Positions 8,964-17,836 are shown, counted from the first letter of the stretch. The stretch: DNA of 64,000 bases from Chthoniobacter flavus Ellin428 (GCF_000173075.1 NZ_ABVL01000024.1:29268-93267); one strand, 5' to 3'. Made by a program: numbers and translations. The notes: generated by a model not told the origin, from the letters alone.

Positions 8964-8984
8964 TAGGCACTATTTTGTGCCCTA
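8964..8984. promoter_or_regulatory. Candidate HxlR operator in divergent promoter
   Basis: TAGGCAC-TATTTT-GTGCCCTA is an imperfect inverted repeat lying between the two divergent genes, 18 bases before the regulator's ATG. HxlR-family dimers bind short inverted repeats of this kind in their own promoters, so this is the best candidate site. No binding data are implied. Confidence 0.45.
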
Positions 8985-9001
8985 GTCCCCCTTTGGAAAC
9001 C

Positions 9002-9316
9002 ATGAACCCCGCCGAATGCTCCGTCCGCGCCGCCTTGAACATCATCGGCGGCAAGTGGAAACCCGTGATCATCTATTACCTCATGGAAGGCACGCGGCGC
9101 TTTGGCGAGCTGCGCAAGGAAATGCCCGACGCCACGCAGAAGATGCTCACCCAGCAATTGCGCGAACTGGAGCGTGACGGCATCGTCGCGCGCAAGGTCC
9201 ACCAAGTCGTCCCGCCAAAAGTCGAGTATTCCCTCACGCCCTACGGCCGCACGCTGCGGCCGGTCATGCGCGAGCTGTGCAAGTGGGGCGAGAAGCACAT
9301 GGCTGGCAAGCGGTGA
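9002..9316 (+). CDS. HxlR-family transcriptional regulator
   Basis: Small winged-helix DNA-binding protein (104 residues) of the HxlR/YodB/HypR type. The hallmark NIIGGKWKPVIIYYLMEG is at residues 13-30, then RRFGELRKEMP, LTQQLRELERDGIVAR and YSLTPYGRTL. Cys6, just before the GGKWK block, is at the position of the redox-sensing cysteine of YodB-like members. I chose ATG 9002. An in-frame TTG at 8975 would add nine residues not seen in the family. It is divergent from the NADP-oxidoreductase gene, which is the obvious target. Confidence 0.9.
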   Translation: MNPAECSVRAALNIIGGKWKPVIIYYLMEGTRRFGELRKEMPDATQKMLTQQLRELERDGIVARKVHQVVPPKVEYSLTPYGRTLRPVMRELCKWGEKHMAGKR

Positions 9317-9322
9317 TGCTCG

Positions 9323-10759
9323 CTACTTCCCAGCCGCCTTCTTCTTCAGCGTGCTCAAGTAAGGCGGTGGCGAGAAAGTCACTTCCGTCTCCTTCGCCTG
9401 GGCGGCGAGATCTTGCGGGGTGAGGAGCGCCGGCGACCACGCTCCGGGTTGGGGCTTGTCGACGTGGAGCGGATACGGGTCTTCGTACTGCTTCTGCAAC
9501 TGCGCGAGTTTGGCCAGCAACGCCTTCACCTTCTTTTCATGTTCCGGTTGGTCGTTGAGATCGACTTCCTCATGGGGGTCATGCGCGAGATCGAAGAGTT
9601 GGGTTCGGTTGATGAGCGGGTAGCGGATGAGCTTCCAGCGGTCATCACTGATCGAACGCTGGCACGTCTTGTAGGCGTTGAACAGGTACTCCCGCACCCG
9701 CGCTTTCTTTCCGTGAATGACTGGCGCGAGGCTCAGGCCTTCGACGCGCTTCGGGATCGGCGTGCCCGTCAACTCGCAGAGCGTCGGGAAAACATCCATT
9801 AGATAAACCGTGGCCCGCGTCTCGCCTTTCGGAATCCCCTTGCCCGCGACGATGAGTGGCACGTGCATACCGCCAAATTCGTAGAGGTTCTGTTTGCCGA
9901 GCAAGCCGTGCTCGCCCAGGGACAGCCCGTTGTCGCCGGCAATGATGAAGATCGTATTCTCGAATTGTCCCGCATCGCGCAACGCCTGGACGATCCGCCC
10001 CATCGCCGCATCCCAGTATTCCGTCGACGCATAATAACGCGCGAGTTTCTTTCCGAGATTTTCCTTCGTGCGCGGCCACGGCAGCGTCATCTCATCGCGC
10101 ACCTTGATGTCGCCATTGTCGAAGGTGTGAAAGGGCGCGAAGGCCTTGGGCAGCGGCACGTCCTCCGGGTTGTAGTGCGCATAGAAATCCGGCGTGGCGT
10201 ATTGCGGATCGTGCGGTTCGTGCGGCGCGATGTAGAGACACATTGGCTTGGTGCCCGCGGTGCGCTTGATGAATTCGATCGCCTTGTCCGCACAGGCCAT
10301 CGATTCGCCCGGATCGTAGGTCTCGTCGAATTCCGCGGTCACCAGCTTCGGCGAATTGTCATTCTTGCCCGTGTGCAGCGTCGCATATCCCGCCGCCTTC
10401 ATCGCACGCGGAAACGAATAGGTATCCGGCGTGTCATCCGGCGCGATCGGCCCCTTGCCACGCGGCACGGCTTTCATTGCATGGAACATCGACATGCCCG
10501 TCAGCAGCATGGTGCGGCTCGGCAGACAGACGGCGCCTTCCATTGAACCCATGGTGTAGGCGCGGTGGAAAATGAACCCGGTGGAGACCAGCGAATCCAC
10601 ATTGGGCGTCTTCACCACCGGGTGCCCGAGGCTGGCGAGACCGTCGGCCCGCAAATCGTCGGCGAGCAGGATGACAATATTGGGCTTGGCATCGGCGCCC
10701 CGCACGAATGGCAGATAGCAGATGGCAAATACGGCAACGAGGAGCTGCGAGAGTTTCAT
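9323..10759 (-). CDS. Secreted formylglycine-dependent sulfatase (S1 family)
   Basis: Exported type I sulfatase hydrolysing sulfate esters, probably of polysaccharides. A signal peptide (1-21) is followed by NIVILLADDLRADG with metal ligands Asp34/Asp35. The maturation motif C-L-P-S-R (Cys78-Arg82) in AVCLPSRTMLLTG would become formylglycine. GDNGLSLGEHGLLGK near residue 280 supplies the distal metal-binding residues. At 478 residues it is complete. Iduronate-2-sulfatase-like proteins share this layout, but the substrate is not determinable. No maturation enzyme gene is in the window. The ATG is preceded by TTCTTCCCCC, not by an SD. Confidence 0.93.
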   Translation of the reverse strand: MKLSQLLVAVFAICYLPFVRGADAKPNIVILLADDLRADGLASLGHPVVKTPNVDSLVSTGFIFHRAYTMGSMEGAVCLPSRTMLLTGMSMFHAMKAVPRGKGPIAPDDTPDTYSFPRAMKAAGYATLHTGKNDNSPKLVTAEFDETYDPGESMACADKAIEFIKRTAGTKPMCLYIAPHEPHDPQYATPDFYAHYNPEDVPLPKAFAPFHTFDNGDIKVRDEMTLPWPRTKENLGKKLARYYASTEYWDAAMGRIVQALRDAGQFENTIFIIAGDNGLSLGEHGLLGKQNLYEFGGMHVPLIVAGKGIPKGETRATVYLMDVFPTLCELTGTPIPKRVEGLSLAPVIHGKKARVREYLFNAYKTCQRSISDDRWKLIRYPLINRTQLFDLAHDPHEEVDLNDQPEHEKKVKALLAKLAQLQKQYEDPYPLHVDKPQPGAWSPALLTPQDLAAQAKETEVTFSPPPYLSTLKKKAAGK

Positions 10760-10843
10760 GGGGGAAGAACGGCGACGCTTCGAGGGGTTCGCCGAGTAAT
10801 GTGATCTCGACGAGCTTCCTTAGCTAAAAATGTGATGATAACG

Positions 10844-10860
10844 CGGCTGCGTTGCAGCCG
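10844..10860 (-). terminator. Possible stem-loop 3' of the FlhG/ExeA operon
   Basis: CGGCTGC-GTT-GCAGCCG forms a perfect 7-bp stem with a 3-base loop, about 70 bases beyond the end of the three-gene minus-strand operon. On that strand it is followed by an AT-rich stretch (10820-10843) with TTTTTA rather than an immediate U-tract, so terminator function is only possible. Confidence 0.3.
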
Positions 10861-10928
10861 GGATCAGTGACCACTGGGGCCCGCGACAGCGTACGCCAGC
10901 GTCCGTCGTTCGCGTTTTCGAATTTCAC

Positions 10929-11111
10929 TCACGTCCCTTCGCCGCGCTCCTCTTCAAAGAGCATGGCCTGCTCATCCAACGATGTTCCCTCTCCTCCACG
11001 CGATACGACTTCTTTTTTAGGGCGCGCCATCCCCGGTGTGAATTGCCCGCGACGCAGGTCGGTCTTTGATTTCCCCGCCGGTTGCGGGCGTGGCTCTTCG
11101 GGTGTCGCCAT
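10929..11111 (-). CDS. Small basic/acidic 60-residue protein, translationally coupled to the ExeA-like ATPase
   Basis: Unrecognised protein of 60 residues. Its ATG at 11111 overlaps the ATPase stop by one base (TAATG), the same arrangement that links the two genes before it, which argues that it is translated. The sequence is polar: a Pro-rich start (TPEEPRPQPAGK), a basic middle (RPKKEVVSRGG) and an acidic end (MLFEEERGEG). It has no membrane segment, cysteine or known motif. It may be a small adaptor or regulatory tail for the ATPase operon. Alternatively it is a chance frame, because length alone is weak evidence. Confidence 0.45.
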   Translation of the reverse strand: MATPEEPRPQPAGKSKTDLRRGQFTPGMARPKKEVVSRGGEGTSLDEQAMLFEEERGEGT

Positions 11112-12112
11112 TACATCCGGCGACCAGCCGTCCGCACGAGCGTTTCGTCGACCATGGACGCGCGCTGGTCGGCGGCCTCGATGAGGCTGAGCATGGCCAG
11201 CTTGTTCACGTTGCGGCAAATGCCGGCAGAAAGCTCGTGCACTGCATTCAGCGCCGCATCGGTGAAGAGCGCATCGAGCCGGCCCGCGGTGAGCAGACGG
11301 TATTTGATGTATTGCGCCACTTCCGGCGGCGTGAGCGGATGCAATTCGCTGCGCATATAGATGCGATTGTTCAGCGACGCATAGCTCGGGTGATCGAGCC
11401 GGTTCAGAATCCGCGACTCGCCGAAGAGCAGGCAGGTCACCAACTTCTCCTGCGGCGTCTCGATATTGCTGATCGTCCGCACCATGTGCAGGCAATCCGC
11501 GGAAAGCAGATGGCATTCATCGACGATGATGAGCAGCCGCTGCCCTTGCTCGTGCAATTCGATAATGTGATTGCTCAACTGCTTCACCAGGTCCTGCACG
11601 CGCGGCACACCCACCGGCAGCGGCAGATCGAGCTCCGACAAAATCTCGCGCAACAGCCCGGTCTTGCTTAGCCCCGGCGTGACCAACACGAGCACCACGC
11701 GATATTTCGGATCGTCGAATTGCTGCAACAGCAGCTGGCTGACCAGCGTCTTGCCTGTGCCGCTCGGGCCAGTCGTCATGCCCAGCGAGGCGCGGAATTC
11801 CACCGCGAGCGTCATGCTGCGAAAAGCCTGTGAATGGCTGTCCGTGCGGAAAAAGAAATCCGGGTGCACCGCGTCGGCGAAGGGGTTTTCCTTCATGCCG
11901 TAGAAGGTCACGAAATTGCCCGCGGGCGCGAAGGGCACGATCTCCGGTGCGGGCGGCGGGGCCGACGGCGGCAGGCTGCCCATCAGGTTCATGAAAGCAT
12001 CGATATCAGCCTCCTCCGTGGCGACAGCGGGCGGGAAAGGCGCTGGAGGAAGATTCGGTTCGAGGGACTGGGCTTGTGGGTCCATGGGCTGGATGGGGGT
12101 GACTTCGGTCAT
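11111..12112 (-). CDS. ExeA/GspA-like AAA ATPase
   Basis: P-loop ATPase of the ExeA (GspA) group, which includes cytosolic ATPases of type II secretion and of exosortase/EPS loci. A Pro-rich N-terminal stretch (about 15-65) precedes FYGMKENPFADAVHPDFFF, the classic ExeA start block. Walker A GPSGTGKT is near residue 115 and Walker B LLIIVDECH near 190. The C-terminal lid region has ISNIETPQEKL, followed by LNNRIYMRSELHPLTPPEVAQYIKYRL. The start at 12112 overlaps the upstream stop by one base (TGATG). A start five codons earlier at 12127 is possible. No peptidoglycan-binding domain is fused. Neighbours suggest work with the FlhG/MinD-like ATPase in placing or powering an envelope machine. Confidence 0.85.
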   Translation of the reverse strand: MTEVTPIQPMDPQAQSLEPNLPPAPFPPAVATEEADIDAFMNLMGSLPPSAPPPAPEIVPFAPAGNFVTFYGMKENPFADAVHPDFFFRTDSHSQAFRSMTLAVEFRASLGMTTGPSGTGKTLVSQLLLQQFDDPKYRVVLVLVTPGLSKTGLLREILSELDLPLPVGVPRVQDLVKQLSNHIIELHEQGQRLLIIVDECHLLSADCLHMVRTISNIETPQEKLVTCLLFGESRILNRLDHPSYASLNNRIYMRSELHPLTPPEVAQYIKYRLLTAGRLDALFTDAALNAVHELSAGICRNVNKLAMLSLIEAADQRASMVDETLVRTAGRRM

Positions 12113-13143
12113 CACGCGGCCGCGCAACTGGGCTCCGGCTCGCAGGCCGCGGTGCGAACGGATTGGTCAACTTCGAGAAATTGAGCGGCGATCGCGGCGA
12201 TGCATTTCGCATTCGCGTTCTCGGGATCGCCGAGGAGGAGCGGCCGCCGGCTTTGCGCCGAACGCTCGAACGCCGGATCGCGCCGGAGAAAACCAAGCGT
12301 ATGCACCGAGGTATTCAAGTAACGCTCGGCACAACCGGCGATGCGTTCGCGCACGCGGCCGGCTTCCTGCTCACCATCGGCCTGGTTCACGAGCAGATGC
12401 ATACGCGTCGTGAGCCGTGTTTCATACGCGAGCTTGATGACGCCATAGGCATCGAGCGTGGAGGCGAGCGCTGGTGTGGCCAGCACGATGGAGTCCTGCG
12501 CGAGATTGAGAAAATGGGTGACGGCCGCGGAGATGCCCGCCGCGGTGTCGATGATCAGCACATCGAAATCCGCCGCCGCGCGCAGCAGTTGCTGGCCGAG
12601 CGATTCAATGGCCAGCAGATTCAGATCCGACAAACGGCTCGCGCCCGAAGTGCCGCAAATCATCTGAATGCCACCGGGACCGGGAACCATGACGTCGCTG
12701 AAACCGGCGCGCCCATCGACGACATCGAGCAGGGTCGCCTTCGGATTCACGCCCGCGTAGATGTGCACATTCGCCATCCCAAAATCGGCATCGAAAAGCA
12801 AGACTCGCCGCCCGAGCTGCGCGCAGGCGATGGCGAAATTCACCGAGAAGGTCGTCTTCCCCACCCCACCCTTGCCACTGGTCACCGCGATCGTCCGCGT
12901 GCGGCGGAAGGTCGCATTCAATTCCGAGCGGACCTCCGCCACCGAATCGCGGAAATGGAAAATGCGCTGGTGCACCCACAGCATCAGGTCACGGCGCCAG
13001 GCGCGAATCCGTTCATCGTCCGACGGGCGCTCCGCGAGGAAATCGCTGAACGTCCGCTCGATGAACTGGAGCTGGGAGGGCTCGGGAGCGGAAGGCATGC
13101 CATTGGCACCAGTCTCAAGAATGGATTGCGTGGAAATGCTCAT
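12112..13143 (-). CDS. FlhG/MinD-family P-loop ATPase
   Basis: Deviant-Walker-A ATPase of the MinD/ParA/FlhG class (343 residues from this start). The motif SGKGGVGKTTFSVNFA is followed by LLFDADFGMANVHIYAGVNP, which is closest to FlhG (YlxH) proteins. FDVLIIDTAAGIS is Walker B. An N-terminal extension of about 85 residues (MLWVHQRIFHFRDSVAEVRS) precedes the ATPase core. FlhG proteins set flagellum or pilus number and place, and no flagellar genes are seen nearby. The start at 13143 follows a C-rich leader (CCGCACCCCC). The frame stays open 45 codons further upstream without family-like sequence. Its stop overlaps the ExeA-like ATG, so the two are translationally coupled. Confidence 0.85.
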   Translation of the reverse strand: MSISTQSILETGANGMPSAPEPSQLQFIERTFSDFLAERPSDDERIRAWRRDLMLWVHQRIFHFRDSVAEVRSELNATFRRTRTIAVTSGKGGVGKTTFSVNFAIACAQLGRRVLLFDADFGMANVHIYAGVNPKATLLDVVDGRAGFSDVMVPGPGGIQMICGTSGASRLSDLNLLAIESLGQQLLRAAADFDVLIIDTAAGISAAVTHFLNLAQDSIVLATPALASTLDAYGVIKLAYETRLTTRMHLLVNQADGEQEAGRVRERIAGCAERYLNTSVHTLGFLRRDPAFERSAQSRRPLLLGDPENANAKCIAAIAAQFLEVDQSVRTAACEPEPSCAAA

Positions 13144-13326
13144 GGGGGTGCGGGATGGGATCAGGACCGCCGGAGGCGCGCGGAATAAACCTTTCGAACG
13201 AAAACCACAAGATATGGTGGTAAGGTTTTCAGCTTGACTACCAGTAATGGGCTGCCAGTTTCGCACAGTCAAGCTCAATGGAAGGTTCTTTTTCGTGAGC
13301 CTCTCCTCGGGCTTTCACACCACCTC
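13144..13326. promoter_or_regulatory. Divergent promoter region between FlhG operon and zinc-ribbon genes
   Basis: A 183-base spacer serving both directions. It holds the inverted repeat ACCAC-AAGATATG-GTGGT (13204-13221) within an AT-richer patch, a candidate operator or promoter. I see no confident -35/-10 pair. Confidence 0.35.
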
Positions 13327-13782
13327 ATGCCTGACGTCCATTTTTATTGCGTCCTTTGCGGGACCGCGCTGCAGACTTCCTCCGAGTCGCATTACGACTT
13401 GGTGAAGTGTCCATCCTGCACGCGGCATGTCCCCGTGCCGAGGCCCGCCCATGGACCGGGAAATGTCGCCGCGTATCCGCCCGTCTTCCCGCCCGAGGTG
13501 TTGGAATTGCTGCTCAAATTTCAGTGCACCGCCTGCGGCGCCGTATTGCACGCCGATGCGCGCGATGAAGGTCGCGAGGCGAATTGCCCTGAATGCAACT
13601 CGCGCACCGGTATCCCGCGCTGGTCGAATGTGCCCGCCTCGCCGCTCCTCGCCGAGTTCGGCGACCGAAGCCGTCACGGCTCGCGACGCGCGCCGGCGGG
13701 TGCCGTGGCTCCGACGTTGAGCGTCGAGGAAATCGAATTTTTGCGAGGAATGGAAACCGGCAACCCCGAGGCCGCGGCATAG
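13327..13782 (+). CDS. Double zinc-ribbon protein
   Basis: Unnamed soluble protein of 151 residues with two zinc-ribbon-like modules. The first is CVLCG...CPSC near residues 7-30 and the second is CTACG...CPEC near 65-86. Each is a pair of CxxC knuckles. Proline-rich linkers separate them, and the C-terminus SVEEIEFLRGME is probably helical. I start it at ATG 13327 because MPDVHFYCVLCG begins the first knuckle. An upstream in-frame start at 13234 adds 31 unlikely residues. The next gene, six bases on, is another zinc-ribbon protein, and both diverge from the FlhG/ExeA operon, which hints at a shared process. Function unknown. Confidence 0.7.
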   Translation: MPDVHFYCVLCGTALQTSSESHYDLVKCPSCTRHVPVPRPAHGPGNVAAYPPVFPPEVLELLLKFQCTACGAVLHADARDEGREANCPECNSRTGIPRWSNVPASPLLAEFGDRSRHGSRRAPAGAVAPTLSVEEIEFLRGMETGNPEAAA

Positions 13783-13788
13783 CCTGAC

Positions 13789-14505
13789 ATGGTCAAAAGG
13801 TCCACCCCGCTCGACGCCAATGAGACGGTGTGCCCTGCTTGCGGCGCGGGAATCAAAGCTTCCCCATCAGCGCGTCGCCGGCGGGTGCAGTGTCCGAAAT
13901 GCCGTGAGGTCATCTGCATCGAAAGCACGCTCGGGCCGGAGCCCGAACCGCTTCCCCTACCCGCGCCCGTGGTGGATACGACCGCGGCGGAAACGCGCAG
14001 CCGCATCGAATCACTCGAAGCACGCGTGGAAGCGCTCGAAGCCACTTTGCGCGACGCCATGGCCGCCGGGCGCATCGCCGCCACGAATTCGCCGCAGCGC
14101 AAATTCATGTGGATCGGCGCCACGCCCGGTCGCGGTCCTGATTTTTCGCCCGAGCAGGGCAACGCCCTCGTGCACAATCTCGGCACGGTCCGCTCGCAAG
14201 CGATCACCATCCGCACTCCCGCCGGGGATCTCGCGGCGCGCGCGCACGCCGACTGGTTCAAGTCGATCTTCGAGCGCGCGGGTTGGACGGTTCTCGGTCC
14301 GGACGAAATGCCGCGCAACACCGCCGCCGCAGGTCTCTCGCTCGCCGTGCCGGAACTGCCGGTGGCCAAGGAAGCGGCCGACACTTACCTCGCGCTCAAG
14401 GCCGCCGGGTTCGAAACGATCCCCGTCCTCGACCGAACGCCGCTCAGCGATTCGACCGAGAAGACGGCGATGGCGCTGATGCTGCCACCGATAGCTGCAG
14501 CGTAG
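13789..14505 (+). CDS. Zinc-ribbon protein with coiled coil and unknown C-terminal domain
   Basis: Unnamed protein of 238 residues. An N-terminal zinc ribbon (CPACG at about 15-19, CPKC at about 35-38) is followed by a Pro-rich linker (EPEPLPLPAPVV) and a coiled coil with heptad-like RSRIESLEARVEALEATLRDAMA (about 70-92). A C-terminal alpha/beta-like part of about 130 residues carries GNALVHNLGTVRSQAITIRTP and WFKSIFERAGWTVLGPDE. The last part looks like a small domain comparing or storing values, but I cannot name it. It is six bases after the double zinc-ribbon gene, so the two are probably co-transcribed. No signal peptide. Confidence 0.7.
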   Translation: MVKRSTPLDANETVCPACGAGIKASPSARRRRVQCPKCREVICIESTLGPEPEPLPLPAPVVDTTAAETRSRIESLEARVEALEATLRDAMAAGRIAATNSPQRKFMWIGATPGRGPDFSPEQGNALVHNLGTVRSQAITIRTPAGDLAARAHADWFKSIFERAGWTVLGPDEMPRNTAAAGLSLAVPELPVAKEAADTYLALKAAGFETIPVLDRTPLSDSTEKTAMALMLPPIAAA

Positions 14506-14506
14506 G

Positions 14507-14530
14507 AATGGCCAATGGCAGATGGCCACT
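14507..14530. repeat. Single heptamer array (AATGGCC type)
   Basis: AATGGCC, AATGGCA, GATGGCC, ACT begin two bases after the stop of the zinc-ribbon/coiled-coil gene. No clear inverted partner is seen before the opposing TPR gene stop at 14584. Confidence 0.55.
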
Positions 14531-14583
14531 GAACTGCACGGCAGCAGCACAGACACCGGGCAAAGCGAGCTGAGAGTTCAACC

Positions 14584-17500
14584 TCACGGCCGCCGGTTTA
14601 TCAACTCGAGAAGGCCGTCCAAACCATTCAGTGCCTGATTGCGGTGGAACTCCTCACGCAGATTTTTTCCCGGCCCCGGCATTTCCTGATTCATCCCAGC
14701 CGTCTCTCCCTGCCCCATTGCTATCATCGCTTTTTGACGCTGCTCCATGGCCAGCGCAGCTTGTGGCAACCGGAAGATCGGCCCGAACTCCCGGACCGGA
14801 CGGGCCTTTTCCGCCGCAAGGATGGCGTCCCACAGCACCCGTAGATTGCGAATTCCGCTGAAATTTACATTGTCATGCTTCATCGCTGGATCGAGCCGGA
14901 GCAGCGCCAGCGTCGCCTTCTCGATATCCGCTTGGGCGTGTTCGCTCCGACCCGCCGCATCGAGGAGATGTTTCCACGCGTTGAAGTAATCGGGATCGAG
15001 TTGCACAGCCTGGCGAAACTGCTCCACTGCCTCCTCATATCTTCCCTCCTCTTCGCGAAGATACCCGAGCAAATAAAAGACCTGGGGTCTGGCACCAGGA
15101 GCGGCGGCCAGCTGCGTGAAGACCCGCTCCGCGATGTCTTGGGCGCGCTGGTTGGAAAATGTTCCCTCGCAGCCGAAGCAATGGCTCTCGATGCGGCCGA
15201 AGCTCTCCGGCATCAGCTCAAAGGCGCGCCGGTAGTGCTCCTCCGCCCTGGCCAGGTCCCCGAGTTCGCTGTAGCGCAAGGCCAGCCGCGACTGGATGCA
15301 ATAGGCATCCGCAAAATGTTCGAGTGCTTCCTCGTACATCTTCACCGCGCGCTGCAGCAGCCCAGCCTGCCACCAGTCGTCGGCATTTTCGGAAAGGCGT
15401 ATCGCCTCGACCGCCCCGCGCATGATCTTCGCCTGCGCCGCGTCGCCTTTCTTTTCCAAAATGTCGCCTAACACCGCATAGGCCCGCATGCGGTCGCCTT
15501 TGCCTTCCTCACCGTCGGAAGGGTCGATCGCGATGGCCGCGCGCACCGTCCTTTCCGCTTCGTCGAGCCGGCCCGCATCCAATTGCAGTTTCGCCTTCCA
15601 GATGAGCGGTCGCTCCTGGAAACGATCGAGCCGTGCCCAGGCATCGAGCTGCGCCTCCCGGCCATCGCCTCCCAGTTCGAGAAAAAGAGCGTACGCAGGA
15701 TCGTAGCCGCCTCGACTCTCGATCAGCCGCTTGACGACACGCAGCGCCTCTTCCTTTTTCCCGGTCACCGCGAGCGCCTTGGCCGCGGCAAAAAGCAGCG
15801 GCACCTCAAAATGATTCGTGTCCAGGCCGGAAAGATCACCTGCCCCCCAGTAAGGCGATTGTTCGAGGAGTTTGAACACATCCTCATGCCGGCCAGCCAG
15901 ATGATAGATGACCGCCAGTTTTTCCGTTCGATCGCCCAGTAGGGAGGCCAGCTGGCTCGTCCCCGATTCTGGCCGCACCGGAAACTCGCTCACGAACTTC
16001 TCCGCCTGAGGCCCACGTCCTGTCTGCAGCATCAACAGGCCAATGTCCTCCAGCGAACTGCCCTCTTGATAATCGCTCACTTTGGCAAGGTTCGCGATCG
16101 CCGCGGCGAGTCCTTCCTCGACTAACTCCGGCTGCCCGAGCAGATGGCCCAACCTGGCGAGATGCAAGCAATCCATTTCCAGTGCATCCGGCAGCGGGAC
16201 CCGGTAGTGATCATCGTACTTGGATCGCACCGTTAGCGGCGATGGCAACGTGCGGTTCCCATCGCTCCTCATCTCCTTCAACTGGGTCTCCAGGTCTTTC
16301 TCCGCTGCGTTGGTCGCCTTCGCTTCCACTTGAATCTTCTCCCGAAGGACTTTCACCCCTTCCTCCACCTGATCCGCCGCCAGCAGTGCATCGACATAGT
16401 GGCTCCTGAGTGCTCCCCGGATTTCGAGTGAGAGATTCGGACGCGCGACGATCTCGCGGAGCAAAGCGAGCGCCTTATCCGAATCACCGAGTTGAGCGGA
16501 AAGCTGGATGTAATCGTGCCAATATGGCAACGAGGGATCGCTGGAGAGCAGCTCACGCAGCAGGCCGTTGAACGGACGGGACAGGCTCTGACGCGAGGCT
16601 TCTTCCATCACCGAACCATTCACGCCCCCCACCGAGTTGACCAGAATCCCACGGGAATCGGTCGCAAATTGAGCGGCCTCCTTGATCCGATTCTCCGCCA
16701 CCAGGCTGGCAAGATACACTGTCGCCGCCCGCGCCTGATCCGAAGCGTCCTGCGGCTCCGATCTTGGAAACCGCTTCGCCAGGGCTTCGTAAAGCCGTGC
16801 GTCCTCCACCTTCCGCACCAGTGTCCATTGGGGACTGGGCAACTGATCGATGGACTGCAAAGCCAGTCGCACCGCCAGACGATGCGTTTCCTCATCATTC
16901 ACGACCAGCCTGGCCTTGATCGCCAGCGCCCTCCGCAGGAGGGCCTCTGCCTTTTCCGGCCCCACGGCCTTCACCAGGGGCGGCGTAATCATCGAACCCC
17001 CAACGTAGAGCGGGCCGGCTTTTTCCATTTGCGCGAGCCGCTTTTCGAAGACGGCGGCCCATTGATCACTCCCTCCTGCGATTTCAAACGAGTCCTCCAT
17101 CATGTCTAGCATTTGGGCGTCCAACATTGGGCGCTCCGCGGCCTGCTTGGGATCTTCCATCGCCGCCCGAATCTCTTTCAAAACCCGGCTACTCGCGGCG
17201 GCGTCGCCGCGCAGAACGGAAGCCAGCAGTTGCGAACCTCGATCGCGCCACGCATCGCCCGTTTTCCGCGTCTCGAGCCGGGTGATCAATGCATCCCACG
17301 CGCTCCCGGGCGGGAGTTGTTCGAAAAACGATCCTGTCCTCAACTGGTCTCGATAGTTGGTCACGTACTGGCTTCTGAGCGCCTCGGCTGGCAACGCCGC
17401 ATAGAGATCATACATGGCCAGCCATTGCGCGGCAGCTTGCTCGGGCGGCAACGTCGATGCTTGCTTGCCGAAATCCACCAGCTTCTTGCGCAATTCCGCC

Positions 17501-17655
17501 ACCGGATCCGCTGGCTTTTCAGCATCCGGCGACTTCTGAAGTTGCTCGGCCAGCTTCTTCAACATCGCATCGGCGCCTTGATAATCAGCAGCTGACAAAG
17601 GTGCACACACGCACGTGAGCACCAACAATCCAGCAACGGGAAATACATTTTTCAT
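14584..17655 (-). CDS. Large exported TPR-repeat protein
   Basis: A 1023-residue protein with an N-terminal signal peptide (MKNVFPVAGLLVLTCVCAPLSA) and no other obvious membrane segment, so probably periplasmic or surface-associated. The body is almost wholly helical repeats. Clear TPR-like units occur in the C-terminal third, such as LRYSELGDLARAEEHYRRAFELMP and EEGRYEEAVEQFRQAVQLDPDYFNAWKHL. It ends in a Met/Gly/Gln-rich tail. TPR scaffolds assemble envelope complexes, but no partner is evident. This is one of the few genes here with a good SD (GGAGG about 11 bases before the ATG). Confidence 0.82.
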   Translation of the reverse strand: MKNVFPVAGLLVLTCVCAPLSAADYQGADAMLKKLAEQLQKSPDAEKPADPVAELRKKLVDFGKQASTLPPEQAAAQWLAMYDLYAALPAEALRSQYVTNYRDQLRTGSFFEQLPPGSAWDALITRLETRKTGDAWRDRGSQLLASVLRGDAAASSRVLKEIRAAMEDPKQAAERPMLDAQMLDMMEDSFEIAGGSDQWAAVFEKRLAQMEKAGPLYVGGSMITPPLVKAVGPEKAEALLRRALAIKARLVVNDEETHRLAVRLALQSIDQLPSPQWTLVRKVEDARLYEALAKRFPRSEPQDASDQARAATVYLASLVAENRIKEAAQFATDSRGILVNSVGGVNGSVMEEASRQSLSRPFNGLLRELLSSDPSLPYWHDYIQLSAQLGDSDKALALLREIVARPNLSLEIRGALRSHYVDALLAADQVEEGVKVLREKIQVEAKATNAAEKDLETQLKEMRSDGNRTLPSPLTVRSKYDDHYRVPLPDALEMDCLHLARLGHLLGQPELVEEGLAAAIANLAKVSDYQEGSSLEDIGLLMLQTGRGPQAEKFVSEFPVRPESGTSQLASLLGDRTEKLAVIYHLAGRHEDVFKLLEQSPYWGAGDLSGLDTNHFEVPLLFAAAKALAVTGKKEEALRVVKRLIESRGGYDPAYALFLELGGDGREAQLDAWARLDRFQERPLIWKAKLQLDAGRLDEAERTVRAAIAIDPSDGEEGKGDRMRAYAVLGDILEKKGDAAQAKIMRGAVEAIRLSENADDWWQAGLLQRAVKMYEEALEHFADAYCIQSRLALRYSELGDLARAEEHYRRAFELMPESFGRIESHCFGCEGTFSNQRAQDIAERVFTQLAAAPGARPQVFYLLGYLREEEGRYEEAVEQFRQAVQLDPDYFNAWKHLLDAAGRSEHAQADIEKATLALLRLDPAMKHDNVNFSGIRNLRVLWDAILAAEKARPVREFGPIFRLPQAALAMEQRQKAMIAMGQGETAGMNQEMPGPGKNLREEFHRNQALNGLDGLLELINRRP

Positions 17656-17836
17656 CGGGTCAAACCTCCGGATTTCTTTTGTCGTTCACGGTCGCGAATG
17701 GCAAGCGAAGAGAGAATGCAGCAGGGCCCTCCGTAGGTACGGCGCGCCGCGCTGTCCTTCGTAGACGAGGGGCGTTGTTTTTTATTCGAGAGCGACCACC
17801 CGAGAACGCCGGCAGCGGGCCCTGGGAGCCTGGGGC

